Positions 15,728 to 23,375 of a stretch of DNA of 36,441 nucleotides are shown here, one piece after another. The translations under genes were made by a program, and so were the position numbers. The stretch's first letter is position 1, and each line of letters starts with the position of its first letter. This stretch comes from Fidelibacterota bacterium. Its GTDB lineage: Bacteria > Fidelibacterota > Fidelibacteria > Fidelibacterales > Fidelibacteraceae. The stretch is taken from positions 1 through 36,441 of the forward strand of contig JAQVTR010000009.1 of assembly GCA_028699915.1 (NCBI GenBank). The letters are read 5' to 3'. Below the pieces are notes generated by a model, which saw nothing but the letters and a program-made list of their open reading frames with translations, was not told the origin of the DNA and searched no databases.

Positions 15728-16122
15728 GCTTTTTCCTTTGCTTTTTCCCCCATTTCACATACGGCGCCAATACCGCCGCGGATATTATAACGGGTCTTAA
15801 CGTAGAATGTTCTGGGTATTAATATTTTTTTCAGATCCCGGTAAATGCGGTCTGTCATGTCTTCCTGATATATGCCGACATTCCTGAAAGAGAGAAAATA
15901 GTATTTCAGGGATTTTAGTTCGATGATCCGGTCTGCAGGGCTGTAAACAATATCGATCTCCGCAATGTCCGGCAATCCGCTAAAGGGGCAAAGTGCGGAA
16001 AATTCGGGGTAATTCAGACGGATGATCTGCTCCCCGCCCTTGTAAGGCAGTGTTTCCAGCAGATCCGTGCGGATCTTGTCTGCAGTCTCAAATGCCAGTG
16101 TCAGTCCTTCCGCTTTCGGCAT
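15724..16122 (-). CDS. queF: NADPH-dependent 7-cyano-7-deazaguanine reductase, short type
   Basis: QueF reduces preQ0 to preQ1 in queuosine synthesis. The 132-residue size is that of the unimodular (YkvM) type. The thioimide-forming Cys is C45 in FSALCPFSGLPD, with D52 close by, and the QueF motif ELKSLKYYFLSFRN starts with substrate-binding E68. The RBS is AAAGGA on the minus strand. Together with queA at 29147 this gives two steps of the pathway in the window, but they are unlinked. No preQ1 riboswitch was recognised ahead of it. Confidence 0.95.
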   Translation of the reverse strand: MPKAEGLTLAFETADKIRTDLLETLPYKGGEQIIRLNYPEFSALCPFSGLPDIAEIDIVYSPADRIIELKSLKYYFLSFRNVGIYQEDMTDRIYRDLKKILIPRTFYVKTRYNIRGGIGAVCEMGEKAKEKA

Positions 16123-16147
16123 AACGCTTCCTTTCGTGATCTTCCGG

Positions 16148-16175
16148 AATGTATAAAGTGGCGGGCTTTTTTCAA
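16148..16175 (-). promoter_or_regulatory. Candidate queF promoter
   Basis: On the minus strand TTGAAA (16170-16175) is 16 bp from TACATT (16148-16153), placing the start near 16141, about 19 bases ahead of the ATG. Between 16176 and 16353 I see no convincing gene; an imperfect inverted repeat around CCGG lies near 16215-16240. Confidence 0.4.
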
Positions 16176-16353
16176 ACCAAATATTTATGGAAACAAAGTA
16201 AGGTCAGAAAGAATAATCCGGTTTCTCTCCGGCATTCTTGACTTAAGTGCCTGAAGAATAATTTTCAGTCCTCGCCGGAGAAAAGATATTGATGCGATCC
16301 GCAAATACCTTTTCAAAGGGCCTTCAACATCATCAAACATATTTACGTACGAT

Positions 16354-16380
16354 AAAAAAAGCCGCATTTCTGCGGCCCTT
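16354..16380 (-). terminator. Intrinsic terminator of the metallophosphoesterase unit
   Basis: GCCGC (16361-16365) and GCGGC (16372-16376) form the stem. On the minus strand it is followed by seven T (16354-16360), 22 bases past the stop of the phosphoesterase gene. Confidence 0.8.
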
Positions 16381-16402
16381 TATTTTTGAGGGAGGTCTTG
16401 TT

Positions 16403-17251
16403 TTACAGATCTACGAATTTGTAGGAAAGCGTATCGCTGTCGACATTCAGGATCAGATAGCTGGGGTCTTTTTCCTTGTCTTGCAAGGCGTCCAAGATCA
16501 AAAATTCCGTGTTGCCGAGGCTTCCGGTGTTCCGTTCGTGGTCATGGCCGCTGATGACCATGTTCACATCATGACGCAGACAGAGCTCCGTGAGGTATTG
16601 CAGCTCTTCAACAAAGGGATTTGTCGCTGTCATGCGGCGGATACGGAAAAAATTCGTGTGGGTAAACAAAACGCAGTTCCGGTATTGCGCTCGTTCGTTC
16701 TCCAGGGTTTCTTTCAGCCAGGCCAGCTGTTTGCTTCCCATGGTGGCGGCGCCATTATCCAGACAAATATAGAGGTCGGAATCATTGGGTGTATGTACGG
16801 TAAAAAGGTAGGTACTGCTGCCGAAGAGTTCGTAGTATTGTTCCCAGCCGTGGAAATACAGATCGTGATTGCCCGCAATGGGAAAGGTCGGCAAAACGCC
16901 GGCCGGCGGCAGCTGGCGCTCAAAAATATAAAAATCCTCATCATTACCGGTCGTGATGTCTCCGGCCATCACGGCTCCGGCCGCTTCCGCGGCGATGGCG
17001 GCATCCAAAAAGAGGTTCAGGTTCACCGTGTCGCCGACATGTGTATCGCCCATGACAAAGAGATCGTAACGGTCCTGCGGCACGCTGATGGATTTGTAGG
17101 GATGTTCGGCATTCCAGGCCATGGACTGCTCAAAGCGCTGGTCCACAGTCTCGTAGGGCATTACAAAGCCGCGGAATTCAAAAACATCGCATGCGCTGAA
17201 CAGCAGGATTAAGGTTAGCAAAAGGGTAATTTTTTTTATTAGAGTTCCCAT
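16403..17251 (-). CDS. Calcineurin-like phosphoesterase lipoprotein
   Basis: The 282-residue protein has a lipoprotein signal with lipobox FSAC (C21), then a metallophosphoesterase core: GDTHVGD, AGDITTGND, GNHD, a FTHTNFF block and GHDHERN. These supply the two-metal site of phosphatases and nucleases of this class. Anchoring by lipid suggests an extracytoplasmic hydrolase. Its start overlaps the end of the upstream outer-membrane protein gene by 13 bases, so they share a transcript. The substrate is unknown. It is only distantly like the other phosphoesterase in the window (11683), which is longer and has an N-terminal FN3-like domain. Confidence 0.87.
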   Translation of the reverse strand: MGTLIKKITLLLTLILLFSACDVFEFRGFVMPYETVDQRFEQSMAWNAEHPYKSISVPQDRYDLFVMGDTHVGDTVNLNLFLDAAIAAEAAGAVMAGDITTGNDEDFYIFERQLPPAGVLPTFPIAGNHDLYFHGWEQYYELFGSSTYLFTVHTPNDSDLYICLDNGAATMGSKQLAWLKETLENERAQYRNCVLFTHTNFFRIRRMTATNPFVEELQYLTELCLRHDVNMVISGHDHERNTGSLGNTEFLILDALQDKEKDPSYLILNVDSDTLSYKFVDL

Positions 17252-17973
17252 AGTACCCCCAAGCGGAAGAAATATCCGAAATAATTGGCGCTGATATTAA
17301 AGACCCCTGCCTGTTTGTACCAGAATTCCGCGTACAAATCCAGTCCGGATGCAATTTCCGCATTTCCATGCAGCAACAGCATGGGATTCGTTTCCTGGTT
17401 CATCAAAAAATAGTCCAGATTGGTCACGGCGATGCCGGCATTCCAGAAATTATCTTCCGATTTCAGATCATAGCCGATGCGGTAGAGCAGATTCCAGTTT
17501 TCGCGAATAAGGGTCCCGGCGCCTTCGGGGTAGTCCTGTACGGCCTGCCGGGTAAGCCGGAAGGCCCGGAAGCCGTTCCCGAACATAAAATGGAAATGCC
17601 GGTAATCGGTCTCTGCCAGCAGCCCCCAGCTGTTCTCGTATTGCAGATCGGAATACGGTCTGTGCAGAAAAAAAGCAGCGACTTCAAAAGGGAATTCCCG
17701 GATCGCCATTGCCTGGCTAATTCCCAAATTCAGTCCGCTAAAATGCCGTGGAACCTTGCCGAACAACTCGAATTGTAGCCCGGCGCTGAATTCCGTATCT
17801 TTCAACCGGTACTGTACTGCGGCGGCCGAACGCAGGTACATGCCCTCAGAGGCATTGTGGGCGCCGGCTTCCGCTCGCACTGACAATTGCCATTGTGCCG
17901 GAAGCATCCGGGGCAGAAGCAGGGCAAGGAGCAGGAAGAAAATCATGATGCTGTTTTTGTGTTTCATATTCAC
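17239..17973 (-). CDS. Predicted outer-membrane beta-barrel protein
   Basis: The 244-residue protein has a signal peptide (about residues 1-26, ending LPAQ) followed by alternating hydrophobic and polar stretches rich in Tyr, Phe and Trp, as in membrane beta-strands (LSVRAEAGAH, YRHFHFMFGNGF, LDLYAEFWYKQAG). It ends RLGVLWEL, without the classic terminal Phe. I recognise no named family. It precedes and overlaps the phosphoesterase lipoprotein gene, which suggests that the two act together at the envelope. Confidence 0.7.
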   Translation of the reverse strand: MNMKHKNSIMIFFLLLALLLPRMLPAQWQLSVRAEAGAHNASEGMYLRSAAAVQYRLKDTEFSAGLQFELFGKVPRHFSGLNLGISQAMAIREFPFEVAAFFLHRPYSDLQYENSWGLLAETDYRHFHFMFGNGFRAFRLTRQAVQDYPEGAGTLIRENWNLLYRIGYDLKSEDNFWNAGIAVTNLDYFLMNQETNPMLLLHGNAEIASGLDLYAEFWYKQAGVFNISANYFGYFFRLGVLWEL

Positions 17974-18007
17974 TCAATTTTCAATATCGCTTTTATATGT
18001 CCTGCGA

Positions 18008-18373
18008 TCACGAATGATCCCGGTATTCCAGAAGCTGGATCTCAATTCCATCCGGGTCTGTAAAAAAGGAGAAACGGACGGCGGCATTCGCCAAGACGGG
18101 TCCGCGCAGCAGGGGATAGCCGGCGGCTTCCATCATTGTTGTTGCCTCATCAAGGGATTCAACCCGAAAACCAAGGGAAAAGCCGCTTTTTTCCGGCGCA
18201 TTGCCGCCCGCTTCGATCAATTCGATACTTGGCTGATCCGCTTTGCCCAGGAATACGATCTTTATGTTTTCCGTGGAAATCCGCCGCAACAAATTCAGTC
18301 CCATCAGGTCCCGGTAAAAGCTGAGCGAGCGTTCCAGGTCTTTGACATAGAGGGTGATGTGTTCATAGCGCAT
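18008..18373 (-). CDS. VOC superfamily (glyoxalase-like) protein
   Basis: The 121-residue protein shows the two beta-alpha-beta-beta-beta halves of the vicinal oxygen chelate fold: HITLYVKDLERSLSFYRDLMGL at the start and FFTDPDGIEIQLLEY at the end. Possible metal ligands are H5, a Glu in SIELIEA and a Glu in IEIQLLE. The His usually found at the start of the second half is replaced in GFSLGFRVESLD, so the activity may differ from lactoylglutathione lyase. RBS AAGGAG is six bases from the ATG. It follows the SDR gene in the same direction. Confidence 0.85.
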   Translation of the reverse strand: MRYEHITLYVKDLERSLSFYRDLMGLNLLRRISTENIKIVFLGKADQPSIELIEAGGNAPEKSGFSLGFRVESLDEATTMMEAAGYPLLRGPVLANAAVRFSFFTDPDGIEIQLLEYRDHS

Positions 18374-18413
18374 GAAGACTCCTTGTCTTATCTCTGCTTA
18401 CGGCATTAACGTT

Positions 18414-19397
18414 TTAAGCTTGTTTTGCCAGTCCCGTCATTTTCAGTGTTTGATCCCATAATTCACGGGTAGCATCCATATCTGCAGCCGGCGGCGCGGG
18501 TTCTTCCACAGTCGTCAGGTTGAAGAATTTACCGCTGACGCCATCCAGAGCTGTTGCGGCGCCCAGATAGTACAGCGCTTCGGCGGAAATATCGGCTGTA
18601 CGCAGACCTTTATCCAGAAAATTCCTTTTGTACCAGCGATAAAACCTGCCGTTTTCCTGTCCCGTATCCGTTTTTACCGCTCCGGGGTGCATGGTGTTGA
18701 TCGTAACGGCGCTCCCCCTGAACTGCTCTTCGAAGATCAGCATGGACAGCAGCTGTGCGGTTTTGGCGGATCCGTAGCTCTTCAGCCCGGAATACCGGCG
18801 CTTTTCCCAGTTCAGGTCGTCAAAACGCAGGCCCCAGACCGCAAAACGGTGTCCTTCCGAACTCACCATCAGAATGCGGGATTTTTCCTGGGCTTTCAGC
18901 TTGTCCGTCAGCAGATAGTTCATGATGAACGAAGAGAGATAATGAACGACAAAGACCTTTTCAAGTCCGTCGGAATTCAGTTCTCTTTTTGTCAGATAGT
19001 TGCCTGCATTGTGAATAAGCACGTCAATGGGGAGGGGCAGTTCCGACAGCTCCCGGGATACGCGGAAAATATCCTTCAGACGGCTGAGATTGGCGATCTT
19101 ATATTCACATTTGACAGCGAATTCCGTTTCAATTTCCCGGCGGAGTTTCTCGGATTTTTCCGGATTGCGGTTGATACAAAGCAGGTTTGCACCCTGTGCG
19201 GCGTATTTGCGCGCCGTAAAGTAACCGATGCCGGAAGTGGCTCCTGTAATGACCACAAGTTTACCGTCAAAACGCGCTTCGCAGATCTCGGGGTCCCGGC
19301 GCATATTCCGGATCATGGCAAAGATGTTCGACCATTTGTAGGCGCGTACGTATTGGAATAATTTATTATTTTTGCCGGGTTTTTGACCTGTTTTCAT
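18414..19397 (-). CDS. Short-chain dehydrogenase/reductase
   Basis: The 327-residue protein has the SDR signature: TGATSGIG (51-58) for NAD(P) binding, HNAG (129-132), catalytic Ser near 180 (MVSSEGH) and YGSAK with Y208 and K212. The layout, including an N-terminal extension of about 45 residues and PGAVKTD after the active site, is like the retinol dehydrogenase/protochlorophyllide reductase branch. R79 (INRNPEKSEKL) after the second strand suggests NADP preference. The C-terminal part has no membrane segment. The substrate is unknown. It lies between a DUF2141 gene and a VOC gene, all in one direction. Confidence 0.88.
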   Translation of the reverse strand: MKTGQKPGKNNKLFQYVRAYKWSNIFAMIRNMRRDPEICEARFDGKLVVITGATSGIGYFTARKYAAQGANLLCINRNPEKSEKLRREIETEFAVKCEYKIANLSRLKDIFRVSRELSELPLPIDVLIHNAGNYLTKRELNSDGLEKVFVVHYLSSFIMNYLLTDKLKAQEKSRILMVSSEGHRFAVWGLRFDDLNWEKRRYSGLKSYGSAKTAQLLSMLIFEEQFRGSAVTINTMHPGAVKTDTGQENGRFYRWYKRNFLDKGLRTADISAEALYYLGAATALDGVSGKFFNLTTVEEPAPPAADMDATRELWDQTLKMTGLAKQA

Positions 19398-19419
19398 TGA
19401 ATATCTGCCTGCGCCTTGC

Positions 19420-19830
19420 TTAAAAATATTTGGGTATGCATTTTATTACCGTGCTTTCTTTTAACTCGAACAGGATCTTTTCGGAAGACGGCGGTCCAAA
19501 ACTTATACCCGGATTATTGGAAAAACCGAAACCTTCCTTTGGAATTCCCAGCCAGGATGTGTCCAGTTCCTTATTGCCGTTCGCATCGTGAAAGTATTTG
19601 AAGCTGTATTTTCCGGGCTTTAAGTCTTTAATGTGAATAACACAGCGATGATCAGAGATACTCTCGCTTACACCGGCCACCTGCTTTTCATCTTCATTGC
19701 TGAGCTCCAAATGTACCTGTCCTTCGTTGCTTTTTAATTCGCTGATCTCAATGCTCAGGGTCAGCTGTGAAAAACCCGTTAAGGGTAATATACCGAAAAC
19801 GAACAAAATATAAAATCTGTTTATTTTCAT
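19420..19830 (-). CDS. Exported DUF2141 protein
   Basis: The 136-residue protein has a signal peptide (about residues 1-21, ending TGFSQ) and the DUF2141 pattern: LTLSIEISELKSNEGQVHLEL, then YFHDANGNKELDTSWLGIPKEGFGFSNN and FGPPS. The family is common in FCB bacteria, exported, and of unknown function; the fold is probably an Ig-like sandwich. RBS AAAGGAT. Its base composition is more AT-rich than the core genes around it, in line with an accessory origin. Confidence 0.88.
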   Translation of the reverse strand: MKINRFYILFVFGILPLTGFSQLTLSIEISELKSNEGQVHLELSNEDEKQVAGVSESISDHRCVIHIKDLKPGKYSFKYFHDANGNKELDTSWLGIPKEGFGFSNNPGISFGPPSSEKILFELKESTVIKCIPKYF

Positions 19831-19874
19831 TTAATATCCTTTCTTCTTCACTTATCCCTTACTGTTACGTCCGT

Positions 19875-20342
19875 CTAATGATTACTTCCAATTAATCGGA
19901 AAATCATCTCCAGCGCCACACCGCTTTTTTCACTGATCTGTTCCGGGCTGAGTCCCTTTTTGTACATATTCCCGATAAAGACCTGCAGCGGTTCGCCGAT
20001 CTCGATCAGGTGCCCGTCAGGATCGAAAAACCTGCATGTTCGCTGGCCCCAGGACTCTTCCCGGATCGCATGCAGAAAGCGGACTCCCGCATCTTTCAGC
20101 GTCCTGACGGTTTTGTCAGGATCACTGTCCTCAAAATACAGTTCGAAACGGTTGGAACTCTCTTCGGTTTTCAGTTTCTCGGCGATTATATGCCCGGGAA
20201 TGACTTCCCACAATGTGAGTCCCGCGCTTAAGATTACATTTTTTCCGAAATCATGTTCGACTTCCAGACCCAGCAGGCCGGTGTAGAAGTCCTTTGATCT
20301 GCGAATGTCTTTGACAAAAAGGGTAGTGGAATGGAATTGCAT
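19875..20342 (-). CDS. VOC superfamily protein with C-terminal helical extension
   Basis: The 155-residue protein is a second glyoxalase/bleomycin-resistance fold protein, HSTTLFVKDIRRSKDFYTGLLGL at the start and CRFFDPDGHLIEIGEPL in the second half. After the VOC domain (about residue 118) it carries a tail, MYKKGLSPEQISEKSGVALEMIFRLI, that looks like a small helix-turn-helix of the SpoIIE/Sigma-70 region type or a simple helical pair. It is not a close copy of the VOC gene at 18008. The substrate is unknown. No clear RBS precedes the ATG. Confidence 0.83.
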   Translation of the reverse strand: MQFHSTTLFVKDIRRSKDFYTGLLGLEVEHDFGKNVILSAGLTLWEVIPGHIIAEKLKTEESSNRFELYFEDSDPDKTVRTLKDAGVRFLHAIREESWGQRTCRFFDPDGHLIEIGEPLQVFIGNMYKKGLSPEQISEKSGVALEMIFRLIGSNH

Positions 20343-20367
20343 ATTAAGATCTTGTGTGATGGGTGTA

Positions 20368-20393
20368 TTATTCCGTTATATTATTCGGAATAA
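20368..20393. repeat. 8-bp inverted repeat between GNAT and VOC genes
   Basis: TTATTCCG (20368-20375) and CGGAATAA (20386-20393) flank a 10-base AT loop. It could be a stem at the end of the GNAT message, an operator, or a processing site. A T run follows only on the plus strand, where no gene needs ending. Confidence 0.5.
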
Positions 20394-20399
20394 ATTTTT

Positions 20400-20891
20400 T
20401 CAATCTCTCAGTATCTTGATCATCGTCGCCGATTTACCGTCTGACCTAAGTGACTCGAAGCCGAATTTCCGGTATAGTTTGTATGCAAAATTTTGGATGT
20501 CGACGCTGAGGGATACCTGAGGATAATGCTTTTCTTTCAATGTTGTGATCATGCGCGTCAGTAAAAGGGTCCCGATACCGCAGTTCTGGTATACTGCCTT
20601 AACGGACATGCTCAGTTCCGGGGTTTCGGCATTCACATAGCCGAATCCCATTTCCCTTTCGCTGAACAGTCTGCTCCAGATGGCAGCAATCGCTTTCCCC
20701 TCAAGTTCCGCAATCAGGCAGAGGTCACCTTTGCGGCCGAAATCCCGGTAATACAGGGATAATTCCGGCAGCAGAATGATTTCCTTTCCTGGCCTTGGCT
20801 CACCGGGCGGAATATAAATCGCATCATATAAAAATTCTTCCAGCAACGCAGATTCGTTCTTTTTGATCGGGCGGATCTTGACTTCAGTCAT
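20400..20891 (-). CDS. GNAT family acetyltransferase
   Basis: The 163-residue protein has the GNAT fold: SMSVKAVYQNCGIGTLLLTRMITTLKE is motif A with the acetyl-CoA loop (QNCGIG), followed by VSLSVDIQNFAYKLYRKFGFES as motif B. The Cys in the loop replaces the usual Arg/Gly. No RBS is clear ahead of the ATG. The substrate is unknown. The neighbours are small VOC and DUF3795 genes in the same direction. Confidence 0.85.
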   Translation of the reverse strand: MTEVKIRPIKKNESALLEEFLYDAIYIPPGEPRPGKEIILLPELSLYYRDFGRKGDLCLIAELEGKAIAAIWSRLFSEREMGFGYVNAETPELSMSVKAVYQNCGIGTLLLTRMITTLKEKHYPQVSLSVDIQNFAYKLYRKFGFESLRSDGKSATMIKILRD

Positions 20892-21211
20892 TTCGGGTTT
20901 TGCTTGTCTATTATAAGTTCAGAACCAATCATGATGTTTATTCTATTGCGCAACAATTTTCAGACCAATAATGGAGATGAACAGCGTACTTAGAAAGAAG
21001 AGCCGCAGAAAGGCCAGATACCACAAATATATTTCTCCGCCGGCGGCGGACCGGGCTTTTCCCGGGCAAAAAGCAAAGGCGGTTTAAAATAGTCACGCGA
21101 TAACGAGGATGATCCATTGCATGTAAGATTCCTTTCTTTAACTTAACAATCACGCCGGTCTTTTACGGGCCAATTCAGTTTGTCGTCTTTTATCTTGGTA
21201 AATAATTATCT
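20892..21211 (-). other. Spacer with possible gene remnant
   Basis: No intact gene is convincing here. On the minus strand, bases near 21153-21080 read VIVKLKKGILHAMDHPRY, and another frame ending at 20943 reads a hydrophobic tail, LWYLAFLRLFFLSTLFISII, before its stop. Between them sits a GC-rich pair of hairpins (21036-21065). The layout suggests a small membrane-protein gene broken by a palindromic insert, but without a database match it remains a guess. Confidence 0.3.
21036..21065. repeat. GC-rich palindromic unit
   Basis: TCCGCC and GGCGGA flank GGC at 21036-21050, and CCGGG/CCCGG around CTTTT follows at 21051-21065. The core TCCGCC...GGCGGA is the same as in the 18-bp palindrome at 111-128, so this looks like a dispersed REP-type unit. 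Confidence 0.55.
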
Positions 21212-21505
21212 TTAACTCTGCGATTTGCGCAGATTTCCAATTCGCAGTTTCAGCGATTTTTCATGTTCCGCATCGGAAATATTCGGATCTTTAAGTTCCA
21301 GGAACATTGCGCAGGGCAATTGACTGCAATCTCCGCAGTTGCGGTATGCTTTTTGATTTACCGCGCAATCAAAAAGGGGACAAATACCCTTTTCGCTTAC
21401 ATCCTTTGCCCAGAAAGGCTGTCCCCGGGTATTGAAACAGCCCGGACATTCCTTTTGGAAAAAAGGACATTCGTCACAAATAAGTCCACAGGAGGCGAGG
21501 TTCAT
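21212..21505 (-). CDS. DUF3795 cysteine-rich protein (short)
   Basis: The 97-residue protein has ten cysteines, starting C6-x3-C10-x2-C13 (SCGLICDEC) and followed by ECPGC, ICPLFDC and NCGDCSQLPC. This is the DUF3795 pattern, probably a zinc or Fe-S binding small domain. RBS AAGGAG is well placed. It is the last of three DUF3795 genes lying in a row on the minus strand. The family function is unknown. Confidence 0.87.
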   Translation of the reverse strand: MNLASCGLICDECPFFQKECPGCFNTRGQPFWAKDVSEKGICPLFDCAVNQKAYRNCGDCSQLPCAMFLELKDPNISDAEHEKSLKLRIGNLRKSQS

Positions 21506-21576
21506 TTTTCACTCCTTTTTTTATTCATGTTTACTGCTCTCAGAAAAAACGTTCTAGCTTTTTCGTATAATGCCTT

Positions 21577-22119
21577 TTAATGCAATATTGTTTCAATGTC
21601 TGCCGTATTCGCGATCTGTGTAAGAAATTCGCGGATTCCCTTGCTTTTTTCTTTCAGTGTCAGGGAAGAAGGCAGCCCGGCGGCAAAACCCTGGACTTCC
21701 CCTAATTGTTCCGGTGCTAACAGCGCGCAGTACCGGCAATAGAAGGCCTTCGAGCGGCCGTCATCGAAATATTCCAGCAGACCGGATAAGATCCGGATCC
21801 GCAGTGCCTGCCGTTCAAGAAAGGCAGAGAGGCCGTTTTTTTGAATGTATTCATGATTCACGAAGATCTTTTGATGCGTGACAAAAGAATCCTGCAGTAT
21901 TTTCTCGGCTTGATAGCGGCTGCAGGGATAATCGGGGCATTGCGCGCAAACTTCAAGTTTGTGTTTTATCGCGCAGCAATTCAGGATTCCGCAGGAAGGA
22001 TGTTTTTCCTTAAAGTCCGGACCCCCGCAGCCGGGGCAGCGGGAAGATCCTGTGGTATAGAAACGCGGACATAAGCCGCAGTCGATCCCGCATGCGGCGA
22101 TCTCCGGGTGTTTTTTCAG
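21577..22119 (-). CDS. DUF3795 cysteine-rich protein, apparent CUG start
   Basis: The open frame runs from a stop at 22152 region to 21577 and encodes the DUF3795 pattern from its first residues: HPEIAACGIDCGLCPRF, RCPGCGGPDF, HPSCGILNCC and VCAQCPDYPC, with 11 cysteines, then a helical C-terminal half. No ATG, GTG or TTG lies in frame ahead of the cysteine motif. The only sensible start is CTG at 22117-22119, five bases behind AAGGA and eight bases after the upstream stop. A GTG at 21861 would cut off all the cysteines. Either this is a true CUG start, or an ATG was lost or misread. The protein would be 180 residues. Confidence 0.75.
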   Translation of the reverse strand: MKKHPEIAACGIDCGLCPRFYTTGSSRCPGCGGPDFKEKHPSCGILNCCAIKHKLEVCAQCPDYPCSRYQAEKILQDSFVTHQKIFVNHEYIQKNGLSAFLERQALRIRILSGLLEYFDDGRSKAFYCRYCALLAPEQLGEVQGFAAGLPSSLTLKEKSKGIREFLTQIANTADIETILH

Positions 22120-22127
22120 GGCTTTCC

Positions 22128-22532
22128 TTATGCTCTTCGCGTTTCTTTACAGTTAAGGCAATAATCCCGGTGGATACAGAGCGTGGCTCCGCAGTGCGGG
22201 CAGATCCGGCGTCGATTTTCCAGATCCACAAAGGCGTCCAGTCCCTGATCCCGGATGAATTCCAGGTTGTCGATCATGCTCATATGGTACTTGCCGCGGT
22301 AGCGTTTATCAAGGTCCCGAAGCCTTTTGCAGGGATATTTTTCACAATCGTAACAAAATTTCGAAGAGGTTTTCTGCAGGAGTTCACAGTGGATAATGAT
22401 GCATTTCTTACAATATTCGGGTTTGTTCACATCGAATTCCCGGCAGCCTTTGCAGGTATTTTTATCCCGGAGAAAAGCAAGGCATATCCCGCAGTTCATG
22501 CCGCAGGGGGCGATCAGTGTTTTCCGGATCAT
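22128..22532 (-). CDS. DUF3795 cysteine-rich protein with C-terminal zinc ribbon
   Basis: I start this gene at ATG 22532, which follows AAAAGGAT; a longer frame upstream overlaps the GNAT gene and has no RBS. The 134-residue protein has 16 cysteines: APCGMNCGIC, TCKGC, YCKKC, FCYDC and YPC in the DUF3795 part, and a final CPHC...CLNC zinc-ribbon-like pair at 111-128. It is probably a metal-binding cytoplasmic protein. It lies between a GNAT gene and the CUG-start paralogue in one transcript. Confidence 0.87.
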   Translation of the reverse strand: MIRKTLIAPCGMNCGICLAFLRDKNTCKGCREFDVNKPEYCKKCIIIHCELLQKTSSKFCYDCEKYPCKRLRDLDKRYRGKYHMSMIDNLEFIRDQGLDAFVDLENRRRICPHCGATLCIHRDYCLNCKETRRA

Positions 22533-22557
22533 AGTCTTATCCTTTTTGTTAAAAAGG

Positions 22558-23148
22558 CTACTTTTTGATCTCATAGCGCAGAAGCGGCCGGGTTTCGGAG
22601 CGCCGGGCGCTTTCTTTGAAACCGGCTTTGAAAAAGGTGGAAGCGAATCCTGTCCAGGCAAAAACATCCGGAAGGTCCTTTTTGGGTGAATCGCTGGGAT
22701 ATGCTTCGATGATAGTGGCTCCCTGTTTGCTGCAGTATTCAATAACATAGTTCAGCAACTTTCCCGTCAGGCCCTTTTTCCGGTAATCTTGTGCAATATA
22801 GAAGCAAACAATGGACCAGACGGGTTTGTCGTCGATGCGCTTCAGGATGCGGGAGCGTTCCAGTGCCGGGAACTGGGTCCGCGGAGCGACCGAGCACCAG
22901 CCAACGGCTTTCCCGTCAAGATAAGCAAGGATGCCCGGGATCTCGCCGGATTCGACGATCTGCTTCATCAGCTTTTTGTTGCCCTCGCCTTTATTTTGCT
23001 CAAATTCCGAACGCTTCAGCCTGTACCACATACACCAGCAGCCTCCGCAGGCCCCGGATTTTCCGAACAGGGATTCGAGATCCTGCCAGCGCTCCGGACT
23101 CAGCGGGCAGAATTCAAGCGCTTCACCCATAACTTTTGTATTATTCAT
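22558..23148 (-). CDS. GNAT family acetyltransferase
   Basis: A 196-residue protein counted from ATG 23148, which follows AAGGTGG; a GTG seven codons upstream is less likely. Features are GGCWCMWYRLKRSEF near the start, GWCSVAPR, and IVCFYIAQDYRKKGLTGKLLNYVIEYCSKQG as the acetyl-CoA motif (RKKGLTGKL). This Cys/Trp-rich type occurs often in Firmicutes and FCB genomes next to small resistance-like genes. The substrate is unknown. It is the first gene of the DUF3795 transcript. Confidence 0.87.
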   Translation of the reverse strand: MNNTKVMGEALEFCPLSPERWQDLESLFGKSGACGGCWCMWYRLKRSEFEQNKGEGNKKLMKQIVESGEIPGILAYLDGKAVGWCSVAPRTQFPALERSRILKRIDDKPVWSIVCFYIAQDYRKKGLTGKLLNYVIEYCSKQGATIIEAYPSDSPKKDLPDVFAWTGFASTFFKAGFKESARRSETRPLLRYEIKK

Positions 23149-23162
23149 GGTATTGCCACCTT

Positions 23163-23190
23163 CTCCCACACTCCCATACTCCCATACTCC
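23163..23190. repeat. 8-bp tandem repeat in a gene leader
   Basis: Three and a half copies of CTCCCA(C/T)A lie just upstream of the GNAT start. On the minus strand they read GGGAGTAT, so each unit presents a Shine-Dalgarno-like GGGAG. The rest of 23191-23375 holds no gene that I can see. Confidence 0.7.
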
Positions 23191-23375
23191 GACAAAGGCT
23201 TCGCCCCGCTCAGTCCCACACTGACCGCAGTCCGCTGCCTGTGATAAAATTCATTTTGAGCATATTTATTTATTGACTGAAAAAACTAATAAAAGCGGGA
23301 CAGATATAAAAGGAATATTTCAAGCGTGCGATTTTATCCGTGTATTTTTATTGAAGAAAGATTTCGGCAGCAGAA

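Noticed and set aside
16123-16147. preQ1 riboswitch ahead of queF
   Set aside because: The leader is about 19 bases long from the predicted start, too short, and no pseudoknot-like sequence was seen.
16185-16367. 60-codon minus-strand open frame between queF and the phosphoesterase gene
   Set aside because: It has no RBS, runs into the terminator stem at 16361-16376, and resembles no family I know.
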